Positions 1 to 12,000 of a stretch of 64,000 nt of DNA are shown here, piece after piece. Position numbers and translations under genes: made by a program. The DNA is from Calvatia gigantea. Taxonomy: Eukaryota; Basidiomycota; Agaricomycetes; Agaricales; Lycoperdaceae. The notes below the pieces were generated by a model. The model did no database searches. It was not told where the DNA came from and saw only the letters and a list, made by a program, of their open reading frames with translations. The stretch spans positions 930,001 to 994,000 of the forward strand of contig JACAAK010000001.1 in assembly GCA_025093985.1 (NCBI GenBank), written 5' to 3'. The stretch's first letter is position 1. Each line of letters starts with the position of its first letter.

Positions 1-1203
1 TTCGCCTTTTATCAGTGGACCCTAAAAGACTCATGGCTATCCACCCTCCTCTCTGTCATCACTTTCCTTGGGCTTCTCGTCCTCCTCACTTACCCTCCAT
101 ATCTTATCATCAAGTTCGTATGGCAGCATAAGGACCCGTATGAACTCTATTCTGCTTCCCCACCGACATACCTCACTTCCCTCGGACCTCTCTATGCACA
201 ATATCGTCCGGAGCGGTATTACTACTTCCTCACACTCCTCATCGTACCCTTCCTCAAAGCCATCTTCATTGCCTTCGCAAGTGGTAGTGGACTGGCACAG
301 GTGATCTTGTTGTTCGTCACCGAATTTGTCGTTCTGGGTTTGCAGGTCGGTTTGAAGCCGCACAAGACGCGAGGTGGCGATGTTTTGAGCACATACCTTG
401 GTTTAACGAGGCTAGTTGCAACTGGACTCTTGATCGCGTTTGTGGAACGGACAGCTGTTAAAGCTATCCCGAGGACAGTTATTGGTGTTGTCATTGCGGT
501 TATCTGGGCTGTGGCGGTTGTCATCCTGATTTTGGACCTCGTCGTCTACCATATGCTTCTGCCACTTTGGCAAGTCCTCATTGGACGATTCCGACATGAA
601 GCCGCCTCGAGGGACTCACCACCTGCCTCTGAGAGTTCGATGTTAGAGAAAGGGGGCAAGAAATCAGAAGGGGATCACGCGCTTGTTCAACCTGTTGAAA
701 GAGATCTCGCGCCTGCGCCTTCATGGGATAGGATCACGGCCAGCCGGAGACCGTTGAATCCAACGCCAGACCACAACATCCCTCTCGACCCGCAGATCCT
801 GCAGACCTATCCTTATCCCGTATCTCCGACCGAGTCTATTACCACGGGCCACGGTTCGGCATTGCCCAGTATGTACTCAAGGGAGTCGGGGACAATAACT
901 GTGGGATCATTACTCCCCCGACGGTGGTCATTCAGCACAGGTCTAGGTCCCGGAGAATCGCAGCCTGGCAGTCCATCCGCGTACAGTCAGCCATCTGGAA
1001 CGAACTCGAGACCACAATCGGCAACGCAAAGTTCACACTCGAGGGCGCTTTCATATCATTCGTCGCAGCCCTCGTCGCCTTCGACACCAGGGAATCATTC
1101 AGAGGAGAGCGGGAATTTGAGGTTGGCAGCAATACAAGAACAACCGTCGCAGAGTTCTGGATTAGATGTGCCTAATCGGCCTCGACAACAATTAACACCA
1201 TAG
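1..1203 (+). CDS. TRP-like ion channel / flavin carrier (FLC) family protein, 3' part
   Basis: The frame is open from base 1 to the stop at 1201-1203, so the 5' end lies outside the window; about 400 residues are visible. The first ~185 residues hold at least four hydrophobic segments (near residues 12-37, 78-105, 132-155 and 160-185) with signature stretches such as YAQYRPERYYYF and GLKPHKTRGGDV, which are typical of the fungal TRP domain (FLC/Pkd2-like). These proteins are multi-pass membrane proteins of the ER, vacuole or plasma membrane, linked to calcium and FAD handling and to cell-wall integrity. The last ~200 residues form a hydrophilic Ser/Pro-rich tail, probably cytoplasmic. No intron is needed in the visible part. 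The family call is firm; the transported species is not known from sequence. Confidence 0.85.
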   Translation, partial: FAFYQWTLKDSWLSTLLSVITFLGLLVLLTYPPYLIIKFVWQHKDPYELYSASPPTYLTSLGPLYAQYRPERYYYFLTLLIVPFLKAIFIAFASGSGLAQVILLFVTEFVVLGLQVGLKPHKTRGGDVLSTYLGLTRLVATGLLIAFVERTAVKAIPRTVIGVVIAVIWAVAVVILILDLVVYHMLLPLWQVLIGRFRHEAASRDSPPASESSMLEKGGKKSEGDHALVQPVERDLAPAPSWDRITASRRPLNPTPDHNIPLDPQILQTYPYPVSPTESITTGHGSALPSMYSRESGTITVGSLLPRRWSFSTGLGPGESQPGSPSAYSQPSGTNSRPQSATQSSHSRALSYHSSQPSSPSTPGNHSEESGNLRLAAIQEQPSQSSGLDVPNRPRQQLTP

Positions 1204-2102
1204 ATGTTTTGAAATATTTCAAGTTTTGTTGGGACATTTTCTGAGTTGGATGCATGTAGAAGGATTTTTCCATCGTTGTCCCTTTGTATTATAGAATGCA
1301 CATTTACAGTACTCTGGCTTCTTACTAACTCTCCACATTCGTTACATTCCCCTAATTATATCCGCACACACTCATTACATAGCAGTCTACATATACAACA
1401 TCCGCATAGCACAGGACTGCAGCATGTCTCTTATCTGATTTCAGAATACGCAGACCAGGATCAATGATGTTTTGAGTTTGTGTCTTTGGAAGTTTGTAGA
1501 AGCCAGAGCCATTATCTAAATGGCTAAAGAGAGGACGCAAACAAGGAACTCCCTCAAGGCGTTTGGGATTTACTGGGTGATCCAGGTATAAGTTTACGTG
1601 ATGATATGAATAATAGATTGGGTTCCGTAGTGCCCGGTGTGGATCGGTGAAGACTCAAGTGGTCCAAATAGTGCCACGCTCAGTGTGTTTTTTCCATCAG
1701 GGCCGATTGTTCTAGTCGGCTTTATCGGAGTCTGCCAGACCTGATAGACCTCACCAAACATGATGCATGATGTTCGATGCTCGGTGCATTGATGAGTGTT
1801 TTTCATATCCGAAATCTTGCTTCACAAGTCCGGCTCATCTGGTCCCGACTAGATTCCACACATGAGATCTTGAGATCGTTGACTCAAGCTTCCAGTGTTC
1901 TCATCATTATGTGTGTCAACCCTCCTCTCCGGTGCTTTTCTCTATTTCGGTTCCCTCATCATGTTTCTTCATGTTATTAATTCAACTTCCGGACCTGTGG
2001 AATTCCCTATAAACAAGCTGCTGCCCGGCGCTTGATACTACCCTGCTCTGCATCACACTTCCCACTTCAACATCTCTTGGTAGAGCTGCTCGGGCAGGCT
2101 CA

Positions 2103-2961
2103 ATGGTGGCTCAGATCTCCACACTTCCCCTCATCAGGGTCCCTTGTATTCTCGTCGCTGCGGTTGGCCTGCACATAGCAGCTATTCCACCCAACCCTCC
2201 CCCAACAGAAGAAGAGAGGGCTCCCTCCACAAAGCTGGAGGCCCTCCTTGGGCATCGTTTCCTTCCTCTGACTGTCGGAGTGCGTGATATACATATTGTT
2301 TACTCGTACAATTGCAGGCGGATCTGAATGCCAATTTATCACTTAGACCGTTTGTTGGGGCACGGCTCTCGCTGAAGTGGCCGTCGTTCTTGCCAATTAT
2401 GCACCGTCGTTGCCCATATCAAAAATTGTCCTCTCAAATCTGATTTTTGCTACTGGGAGCGCGGAGCGCATTCATGCGTCTCCCCTTTCTCTCGTCGGAT
2501 TATTCGCGATTACGTTGGGAGGGTGGATCAGATATAAGTGTTACAAGGCTCTAGGAGCTATGTTTACTTTCCAGATGAGCATCCGCAAGAACCACATTCT
2601 CATAACTTCTGGTCCTTATGGTGTGGTTCGTCATCCCGGGTACTCTGGTATTCTTCTCGCGGTTGTTGGAATGCTGCTGTTTCACGGAGTGAAGGTGGGC
2701 GCTGGTGATTTTCCAGAATCAATTGGAGATTGACCAGATACCTGGACTATGTAGGGTTCCTGGATCAGGGAGAGTGGCGCACTGGAGACCAAGCTCCTGA
2801 AAGGCTTCACCACCGCTTTTCTTGCTCTGACATTTATTGCTTCCTTTGGAGTGGTGCAACGGATGTTTAAAGAGGATGAAATCTTACACCAGCGTTGTGG
2901 TGAAGAGTGGGAAATTTGGGCGAGAAAGGTTCCTTACAGATTGATACCAGGGCTGTTTTGA
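2103..2961 (+). CDS. STE14: Protein-S-isoprenylcysteine O-methyltransferase (ICMT)
   Basis: Three exons, 2103-2279, 2347-2694 and 2755-2961, join in phase 0 to give 243 residues; the introns are 67 and 60 nt with GT-AG borders. The enzyme methylates the C-terminal prenylcysteine of CaaX proteins such as Ras, Rho and mating pheromone precursors at the ER membrane, using SAM. The family signature GPYGVVRHPGYSG lies near residues 148-160, and the C-terminus has the expected EEWEIWARKVPYRLIPG pattern. Hydrophobic helices precede and follow the signature. The start is the first ATG in frame with a conserved N-terminal helix followed by a PPNPPPTEEE stretch. In basidiomycetes this step matures farnesylated mating pheromones, but several ICMT paralogues are usual, so a mating role is not implied. 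Confidence 0.88.
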
Positions 2962-3517
2962 AGGGTTACATACAACTCCCTGCATCTTTGTTTGATGGTT
3001 CTTCCATACTACTATTTTCCACTTGGAACGCTTATCTTACTCGTGACCAATTACGAACACATTTTTGCAGGGGTACAAGTCAACACTTCAATGTGCGCGA
3101 GCCTAATGTTAAGCAGTACGACGAGCCTCTAGTAAAGAGATATTCAGCGCACCTGGTATATAAAGGACAAAAAGATAATCTTCCGGAAGGTGAGTAGGAG
3201 AGGCCCAGGCATTTGTCGGCGGCAGGCGAGGTTGATCACTGCCCATTCCGGAGAAAAACAGACTCCGGTCATGTATCACCGTGGCTCTTAAATCATCCAA
3301 GCTTTACGAAGACTGTCAGTTCAGTATGGAAGTTTCAGTACTCTAACCTTAATATGGAGCATATAGATAGTTGGCCATAGTATAGAAATTCCTGCCACAC
3401 GGCACAGGAGACAACCCCATAGCAGTGCACGCAAATTTCAATGAACAGCCACTTATCGCCATTGGGGATTCTACATCCAGACCTTGTACTGAAGAGGGTG
3501 GAAGTTGATAAAACAAG

Positions 3518-3648
3518 CACAAGAAACCAATCAGGCTCGGTACTAGTCACCGATAGTACCTACGAGCCGAAATCATTACTATATAAGGAAATTTTTCGGC
3601 TCGTTGGTACTATCGGTGACTGGTACCGAGTCTGATTGGTTTCTTGTG
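3518..3648. repeat. Foldback (MITE-like) inverted-repeat element
   Basis: Two arms of about 55 bp (3518-3572 and 3594-3648) are reverse complements with only three mismatches, separated by a 21-bp AT-rich spacer containing TATATAA. The arms begin and end with CACAAGAAACC / GGTTTCTTGTG. A 131-bp near-perfect palindrome is what a short non-autonomous foldback transposon or MITE looks like, and it lies between two housekeeping genes. No coding capacity. No clear target-site duplication: AAG is present on both sides, which is weak. No second copy was noticed in this window. Confidence 0.75.
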
Positions 3649-4256
3649 AAGATATTAGGACGGAATATAAGGCGCCTGGGGTGCATTTTGTGGCTTGGCA
3701 GCTCTAACCTTTTTCGAAAATCTAGGGCTTGTCGCCGAAAATCAGAACGGGATCCCCCCGGAAGTCCACCGTCCCGTGGGTTGGGGCCCAAGGAGATCAA
3801 ATCTTCTGTGACACATTAAGGAGCGGAAGACGAGGGGTACATCACCAACTGAGCAGCGTGTCCAACAAAAGAAATTGTTCAACGGGGATGTGACTAGATC
3901 AGCAGACTTTCAATAGGCTTTTGAGTGCTACATTGGACAGATCTGAGCGAGTATATTCGTCGAATTGCCTTGGCCATGGTCGTGTATATTTCCCGAAGAA
4001 TGCGGCGGGATGCACATGAAAATAGGTCCTTAACCTTTCGAGCACTTTCAATGATCAACCGTTCGCTGGCAAGTCCTCAGTCAACAACTCAACGTTGATT
4101 GAGAATTTGGTGAAATGAAATAACATTAGGTGCAGTGGGCTAATTTCCCACGGCGTTGTGTGGGTGGAAAGTCGGCGGAAAGACCCGGCAGCCCGAGAGA
4201 AACCGAGTTTTGGTAATTTCGTTGTCACTGTCCTCATCCAACATCCCTCTCTCCCC

Positions 4257-5013
4257 ATGTTGCTCGTCTCTACAGCCCGCACCCTCTCCGCGACACCTGG
4301 CCTGGGCCGCCGCGCAGCCTCTGCCCTCGCCTCCAAATACTCCAAGGCCGTCTTTGGGGCCGCCCTCCAAAAATCACCTCAAACCCTTACCAAAGTCGCC
4401 AGCGAGCTGAACACGGCCTCCAACGTGATCAAAACCAACCCGGAAATTGGTTCATTCATCACCAATCCTACACTTTCTTCCAAGGAACGTGTTACAGGTC
4501 TCCAGGTGCTCTTTAGCAAACTTGAAGGTACGGGCGCGAAGAAGGAACCCGTATCGGAGATTACGAAGAACTTGTTCTCGGTTTTGTCGGAGAATGGACG
4601 GTTGACGGAAACGACGGAAGTTATCCAGGGGTTCGAGGAGTTGTTGGCGGAGTATAAGGGAGAGTTGACAGTTACTGTCACTTCGGCTGCTCCTCTGCCT
4701 AAGGACGTGCTTACTCGCCTCGAGGGCACCCTTAAACAATCGCAGGCTGCTCAAGCCGCCAAAGTTCTCAAAGTTGAAAACAAGGTACGTTGTTGTGAGG
4801 GTTACCTAATGTGCCACCTTTTTTTAATGTGTATTTACCCTTGTAGGTCAACCCAGGTATTATGGGCGGCCTCATCGTCGATTTTGGAGAGAAGACGATC
4901 GATTTGAGTGTGCAGTCACGGGTGACCAAACTCAACAACATTCTTCAACGTACGTTGTTCTGTTTTTCTGGTCTTTAACCTACGTATTTAATACAACTAC
5001 AGAATCGGTTTAA
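4257..5013 (+). CDS. ATP5: Mitochondrial F1Fo-ATP synthase subunit 5 (OSCP)
   Basis: Exons 4257-4784, 4847-4949 and 5003-5013 give 213 residues. OSCP links the F1 head to the peripheral stalk of ATP synthase in the mitochondrial inner membrane. The first ~25 residues are rich in Ala, Arg and Ser without acids, as in a matrix-targeting peptide. SKYSKAVFGAAL opens the conserved domain, and the C-terminal GGLIVDFGEKTIDLSV stretch is the hallmark of the delta/OSCP family. The last exon encodes only four residues before the stop. The ATG at 4257 is chosen because upstream codons in the same frame contain no ATG. Length fits the family. Confidence 0.93.
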
Positions 5014-5686
5014 GGGAATGCGATGTGCAGCTGTCGTAGTCCGGAGCAATCCTTCACTCACATGTTGCCTTTTCTGTACCGACACATTCTTTCACCCACC
5101 ACGCATATATATAATAGAATACCTGCCCTCTTTCACACTAAATCGGTATCTTGCCCATATGCGGAGGCAATGTCTGCAAGGCTGGTGCAAAGTGCGCCTG
5201 CCCCTTAATTTTTGTAAATCCTCGCACTTGTCTCAACGCACTCTTCATATCTGGTTTTATGGATCCCCCGACATTTTCGAATGCAGGACCGGCCTGAGAT
5301 AACACCCAATGCCTTCTCCAGTTCGGTGGCTTTAACTCGGAAAGCCACAGTCATTCACCTCAATGATCTCTGGATCAACATGCCAACATCACAGAAACCC
5401 ATGGAAGTTATTGCGATTTGGGATGTAAGAGCAAATCTGAGAATACTGTTTTCTCAGTGCGTCACAAGTCTGGGTATATCTAGCTCTGATATACTCGAAG
5501 CCGAGTCTCTTAGCCTAAGACCATTTTTGAGTGTTCGCATGCAAAAGCCAGATGGATTTTTTTCAGAATGCAAAGTGGAACCCGGATAAAATACAAAGCG
5601 TTTGTACAAGAGCCGGCGGTTGTTGTTACCACTTGATACAGGTACACCACAGTTGAGAGCCAAATAGAGGGACATGTATGTACATT

Positions 5687-7279
5687 TCAATCCCACTTTA
5701 TGATAGATCCGTCTGGTGAAAGTAATTCCACCCCCAATCCATCCCTCACAAGTCGTCGGAGTTCAACTACCTGACACTTCTTCCATTCCGGTTCCTGGAA
5801 GCTGGAGAATGCGCTTGCAATGGAATTTGTCATGTATAACGAGCGTCGACCGCCTGGAAGGCGCAGACATTTCAGGCGCGTATGGGTTTCCCACTTTTCA
5901 AAGGACCCATCTCGGCGAGATTGGAGCATCTTTATAAGAATTCCTGTCACTTGGCTTCCAGTGATAAACTCTCCGCCAGGCAGGGCGAAAATTTTGAGGT
6001 GCGGCAGGAACGTTGTCTCCGTGTCATCGTCCGGAACAGTAAGGTGGTGAAGCAATCCTAAGATGTTTTCTCTGCCCCGGTGATGGACTCCGTCTGTCAA
6101 GTGTAATTCCTGGACCGTACTTGGTAATGCTGCGCGAAGTTCATCCCCTGTCCAACAACGCAGAGATGTTTTGAACACAGTCAGACTTTCTAATGTGGAG
6201 ACGAAGTCCTTCAAGAGCTGGCGGTACGTTGGCGGCGAGACCTTCCGTCGGTCGTACGTAAAATGTCGGCGGCAGTCAAAGTACTGCAAAGAGGGGAAAC
6301 GTGCGTAAGTGAGTAGAATCATATCCATCTCGACCAATCCGACTTCCCAAGTCAAGCGTTGTAAGGAAGGTCGTTCTACTCCCTCCTGCATCAGAGAATC
6401 CCCACCACGAGTGTTCAAAGCGCTTCCGTTGGGTTTATGACACAGATATTCCACAAGGTTGGGGCAACGGACCAACATGTTAAGACAGTGGACTTTGCTC
6501 ATGCCCTCAACCTCTAGATGGGTGATTTGCTTCCAAGGCAACTCCGTTGGCTCGTACCCCAATAAACTGACGCGGCTGAGGCGAGGAGTGGAGGAGGATT
6601 GGAATAACCTGAGAACGGGTCCCGCAGATGATCGAGGATACGATAGTGATATTTCCTTTAGATTGGGGAAAGAAGGAAATGATGATGTAGAATTCCTACA
6701 CAACAGTGACCACAAACGAGGGGGGATGTTGCCGATGATCAGCTTCCCCAGTTTTTGGGGATGCTTCAAGAATATGAAGTTGAATATCTCGGCAGCTGGT
6801 ATGTGTGGTCTATGTCCGGTGCTTGTGATCCACGGAGGCTGATAAACTTCAAAGTCATCCTTTTCCGGAATGGATATCTCGACCATTATTGGCAAGGCTC
6901 CAGCACGTTTGAAATACGTCTCCATCACCGGGAGCATGTGTTCATAACCATACATCTCATTCTTTGACATCTTGAGAATTACCGTCGTCCATAAAGCCGG
7001 TGTAGTGTTCACCACTTGGCGCCACTGTGAACAAATTGAGCCGAGAAAGACCGGATGATATAAATCTGGTCCTCCTAGGAGGCCAGAACGGGCACTATAG
7101 GCCACAAATATAGAAGCGAGGGTTTCTGGGGGGAAACAACTTGTAGCTGCGTTCAACTCGTTGAGTCTACGACGGAGTTTGCTTTGCGCGGCCTTCAATT
7201 TCTGGACTTCAAGATCCAAACGGAGGAGAGTCACGTTGATGAAGTGTATTTCCTCTTCGGCGCTCGGTGGACTATCCAT
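5687..7279 (-). CDS. F-box-like / leucine-rich protein
   Basis: A single-exon frame of 530 residues. An N-terminal coiled-coil (residues ~8-45, heptads of Leu with many charged residues) is followed by an F-box-like segment starting FPPETLASIFVAY (near residues 49-61) and the usual WRQVV and LWTTV motifs. The remainder is an irregular leucine-rich region. This layout belongs to the very large, fast-evolving agaricomycete family of F-box/LRR proteins, thought to be substrate receptors of SCF ubiquitin ligases. Substrate unknown. The ATG at 7279 is the first in frame. Transcribed toward the OSCP gene, so the two genes converge. Confidence 0.8.
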   Translation of the reverse strand: MDSPPSAEEEIHFINVTLLRLDLEVQKLKAAQSKLRRRLNELNAATSCFPPETLASIFVAYSARSGLLGGPDLYHPVFLGSICSQWRQVVNTTPALWTTVILKMSKNEMYGYEHMLPVMETYFKRAGALPIMVEISIPEKDDFEVYQPPWITSTGHRPHIPAAEIFNFIFLKHPQKLGKLIIGNIPPRLWSLLCRNSTSSFPSFPNLKEISLSYPRSSAGPVLRLFQSSSTPRLSRVSLLGYEPTELPWKQITHLEVEGMSKVHCLNMLVRCPNLVEYLCHKPNGSALNTRGGDSLMQEGVERPSLQRLTWEVGLVEMDMILLTYARFPSLQYFDCRRHFTYDRRKVSPPTYRQLLKDFVSTLESLTVFKTSLRCWTGDELRAALPSTVQELHLTDGVHHRGRENILGLLHHLTVPDDDTETTFLPHLKIFALPGGEFITGSQVTGILIKMLQSRRDGSFEKWETHTRLKCLRLPGGRRSLYMTNSIASAFSSFQEPEWKKCQVVELRRLVRDGLGVELLSPDGSIIKWD

Positions 7280-9015
7280 GACGGAAGGCCTTCAGAGGTC
7301 GGACTAGGCGGTCGCAAATCAAAGGAGACCAAGCAACGCATAGCATGCATCTCTTACTCGAATACGAATAAGTTCAATGGGCTCGAGTCAATGCTGTGAC
7401 AGTTCTCGACGTTCAATGTCTGATCCAGGGAGTTCCCAGGGTTGTGAACGCGCTTTAAATACAAGCCCCAGGCTCCAGGTTCGGAATTCATTGTTTAATT
7501 TTTGGTTAAGCAAAAGACAACTCAGTGTGGTAACTTCGAGTCAGATTGTTGGTCGTTGTTGAGATGGGAATAGTAATGTTATTGTGCGGTTTGATAGGGT
7601 AAGTACCTGATTGGGAACAAAGGATAAGTAAGGCCTAAGGATTGGCATGATGGTACCTTAGAGTAATGCGTGGAATCCTGGAGGGTTCAAGAGGATATGT
7701 ATCGAAACCATAACATATCTGCCAGCCAAAGGAGCGCCAAAGTACCCCCGACAAATGCAGGGATTGTTAGTCCAAGCAAACTTTAGGGACAGTCACAAAT
7801 ATTATCAAGTAGGGGGTGACGGAAAAAACACGACGAAAGAACGGGAAGGCTGCAGGAAAGAACGGGGTGATGTTGCCGTTAATTATGTGTTTTTACGCTA
7901 TCTCCACGAGTTGGCATATATCGGTCTTGCTATGGCGGTCATCGTGCCTCAGACCTCAACCCATCTCATTTTGGATGACATTTCGACTTTCGACTTTCAT
8001 CCCCTAGGTCGGCAACCGGCCGCTTTGCTAGGGTTTCCTTTGGGCTCTGCACCGGCACTTACTACAATTCAGCACATTAACACGTATGCGGCTGCTTTCC
8101 AATTTTTTTCCCCCGGCCCATCCGCTCCCGGCTATATTCTACTGATAGGTTCGCTGCACACAAAAATTTCTGTTCTTGCAGGTTTTTGTCCCCGTCGCAT
8201 TTAAGTTTTTGCAATTACCCCATTCCTTGTAGGCTTGAACCGGAACTAAATATGCCGTCGTCCCAGTGGAGGACTCTCCGTATCATCGCGGCCACGAAGA
8301 AGCGAGCTCAACTCACCTAGCAAGGGTTCCTCTGCATTACGGGGTCCGAAGGCATACCAAAGTCGTTGCCATGGACGCTGAAGATCTACCTGACCACGCG
8401 ACAAGTGCCTGCCTATTCGTCGCAGTGTGAGAGTTAAATACTGAATACTGAATGCTTGTTCGCGGGATGATAGCCCACTTGTTCTGTGCATTGTATTGAC
8501 TTGGAGTCCGTCACTGCAATGATCCTGTCTGCTTAACAATTGAGGAAAGGTTTGTTCGAATTTCAGGGTCCAGGATAGGGGTTCAATTTGCTGCATTCAG
8601 GGCGTTCAATTTGTCGCCTCAGACTCTCAGCGAGGCTGGTTAGGCGATCGCTGTCTGTGATGTCAGGTGATTCCCTATGATTCGAATGTACTCCCGCGAT
8701 GGCTGCGGAGAGCGTGCCTCGAGGTTCGAGTTACTTATAGATAGACAATCTACCCTGGATGCCGCGTGTCGCCGGAGGGGGAGGATGAGTCGGTAGCTGC
8801 CGATAGGCGCTCGGCGGCGTACCCTACCAGGCAATGCTGCCGCAACCACAGGGCGCCCGTTGCTGGACGTGTCATGTATGACACGTCCCTGGCGTTCAGA
8901 TTTTCATCAGCACCTCTTGATCAGTTTATTCGTTTTGGCTTCTGTCAGGGTCACAAAGTATATACAACCATAATAGGATGACTTTCGCCATTGCCACTTT
9001 TATCCCTTCCATAGC
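7280..9015. other. Intergenic region without a supported gene
   Basis: About 1.7 kb between the divergently oriented F-box and ankyrin genes. Open frames here are short, overlap on both strands and lack recognisable motifs. The only structure noticed is the 24-bp palindrome at 8865-8888. It probably contains the two promoters. Confidence 0.5.
8865..8888. promoter_or_regulatory. Perfect 10-bp inverted repeat with ACGT core upstream of the ankyrin gene
   Basis: GGACGTGTCA, a TGTA spacer and TGACACGTCC form a perfect dyad about 130 bp before the ATG at 9016. Each arm contains ACGT, the core of many bZIP sites. Its position in a presumed promoter suggests a binding site for a dimeric regulator; that is inference. 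Confidence 0.35.
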
Positions 9016-12000
9016 ATGCCCCACTCTGCTGAAGGGCAAAGGCTTTTGACGCGCTTCGCTGCGGCTCCTGACGAGCCTGGGGTTAACCTTGACGACGTCC
9101 TTCAGCCGTCTTTGGACGAGGAACAAGAGTTGAGGAAACTCTTCGCACAGGATAGGACAAGACACTCGACTTGACAACCCACATGTCGGACTTGTGGATG
9201 TATTTGGGCCCGACACGAACGCCATTCGCAAGACACGAGCACGCGTAGTCAACTCTGCCAATGAGGAGGAACTCTCAGGGAAACACATCATGCCATTGAC
9301 CGACCCTCAACGGAGGCAGGAAGGTGAAGCATCAATGGTTGCAGATATTGGCGAATTCAAAAAGAATTGGTCCATTTTTACGGAGGGGAGCTTGTCGCAG
9401 TTGTTTGATTGGAACAATGTTGTCGCTGCGGGGGGTGCTGTGCTTTCAGCGTTGTCGCCATTGCCTGAAGATAGCAAGACGAGCAAGAGGGCAATCAGGA
9501 AATATTATCATTCAATGGCATATCCTTCGTCCGATGTGGACCTCTTTTTATGGGGTTTGACCCCCGAGCAGGCAGGTTTTTCCGTTCTTCATTACGCACT
9601 GCGCGAAATACTTATGGAAACGACAGGCGGAGAAGAAAATTGTTGCAATATCTGAGGCTGTTAGAGATTCAGTCCCCTGGGATGTAACATGTATTCGCAC
9701 TAAGCACACCATCTCGATCCACTGTGCGTTGCGTTTCCCCTCAAACTAGGTCTAACTGACATTCTTTTCCTTCTCAGCTCAATATCCCTATCGTTCGGTA
9801 CAAATTGTTCTTAGGCTGTATCGTTCTCCGGCGGAGGTCCTTGCTGGATTCGACATTGATGCTCCTTGCTGTGCTTACGATGGCTTGTATTCTTGTTTCA
9901 AGGACCTATACTTCAAGCTCACGAAGCTATCGAAACTTCAGGTGAGCGTGTTTGGGCCAATCCGCGTGCTATCATGGCTATGGTACGCCAATGCATCACC
10001 GTTGATGTTACCAGGCGCTCTCCCTCCTACGAAGTTCGCCTAACTAAGTACGCAAAGCGTGGTTTCGAAATCTATGTATCCAACCTCAGGCGCAAGGACA
10101 TTGACCCTACGGTACATATCTTAGTTTCTTCTCTCCCAGGACTCAGTCAAAACTCAGCATTGGCACCAGATCTATGAACGTTCTATCATCAAGATTGAAG
10201 GCCTTGCACGCCTCCTCGCCCTTGAGAAACTTCATAGTGCAGATGCTCGATACAAGTTCCTCGACTCCCGCCGCGAGCTCCAAGGGCGACCCTTTGCACT
10301 CCGCAAGCCAAAGAAAAGGGAGCAGCGCAGGTACAGAGGTGACTTGAAGAAAACTGAGGTTGGGGGTCTGGAGATGAACGATTATGATGTTGCGTCGTTG
10401 CATATCCCTTATGGACCCGGATGGAACACGCAGCGGATCGAGAAGCTAGTTTATCAGACGGTACGATGTTTTCTACTTTTTATATCGCGGATATCAATTA
10501 TCATGATTCAGGATCTTGGCATGAATTCGACTTTCAACCCGAAAAACAAGGGTCGTAGACTTCATCGTCATGTTGCATTTTTTGGTACTATCGAGGAATG
10601 TCTGGAAGACTGTTGTGAGGTGTGCTTGCGTCCACCCCCTCTCCGCTCTGATAATCTCTAATGTGCGAAAATTGAAAGAATTGTCCGGAACCAGTTGACG
10701 ACGATGAGCGTGCTCTCCAAAAAGAGGAAGACGAGCACTACATACGTGGTCGTATCTCCTTTATTCAAGAGAATCCAGGTCGCCAAAGTCTCTCTGGTAG
10801 TTTCAATCCCATAGACGAAGGCGAATGGTCCTGAACTGGCCTACATCCGGCCTTTCCAAAAACTTTTTAATGCTATTGCGGCACACGACATCAACCTTGT
10901 CCAAACCCTCCTCAACGAGAACAAAGTTGCACCCATCATTGATTTACAAAACCGTGATCACGTCGGTAGGACGGCATTGCATTTGGCAATTCTGGTTAAG
11001 GATGAGAAGATTGCAAAGGTCCTGGTGGATGAGGGGTGTAGAATGATTGCAAGACTTGTGGATGGGAGGACAGCGTTGCATTTGGGGGCACAGTATGGAC
11101 TGGATTCGCTGATTGAGAAGATGTTTGAGAAGAGCAAAGAAAATAAGAAGGCAGCGGAGAAAGAGAAAGAAAAGGAGGAGGAAGGGGATAGGGAGATGAA
11201 GGATGAGGGTGGTCCTCCGGACACCACCACAGATGCGGAAAGGCCTTCGTCTGAGGATGATTGGAGTTCTGATGAAAACGACGGGAAGGAGGACAACCAC
11301 ATGGATGTGGATGGTGAAGAAGGAACCGGCAAGGTATCCGAAGGTGACTATGATGATTGCGAAGGTGACGACGATAGGGACAAGGGGGACCAAAAGCTAA
11401 AGGAGGAGATAAGGCCGGATGGAGAAGTTCCCGAAGACGAAGAAGATGAACCCGATGTCCTAGATGTTAGCGCTGGAGACTGGGATCAAGGCTTCGCACC
11501 CCTCCATTATGCTGTTCTCTACAGCACACGTTCCACAGTTGATCTTCTCCTCAGACACGAAGCGGACCCAAACCAAGCTACAGTCGCATCCACTGGAAGT
11601 TCTTGGGAATCTAGTAAAGCGCTCCTTCCCGCTTTTCCTTACACTTGTTCGTCCAGACGAAGATATCGCAGTTGATATAGCCGAACGTCTCCTGGAAGCT
11701 GGCACACCATCCTCCACCGCTGATGAGGATCTAATTACGATGTTGCACTATGCGGTATTCGCACAGAAGGCGCAGATCCTGGATATGTTCCTGAGAAAAG
11801 ATCCCGGGGCAAAGATGGCTTTGGACTTCCCATGGGTGCAGAATGGAAATTCGAGGTTCCCGGTTATTTCTGCCATCACGAAGGGGACATACGCAGCACT
11901 TCTGACTCTGCTGGCGCATGGGGCGAAAATTAACCCTACAGGAACGGATGTTACGCGAGCCAAAGCCATCAGGTTAGTTTCTTTCCTCTTGATGCAACTG

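Noticed and set aside
7755..8204. 149-residue plus-strand open frame
   Set aside because: No recognisable motif, poor start context, and overlapping unrelated frames; composition like non-coding DNA.
9131..9152. A 22-nt GT...AG stretch that would restore the ankyrin reading frame as an intron
   Set aside because: Far below the size of any other intron here and removes conserved-looking residues; a one-base break is simpler.
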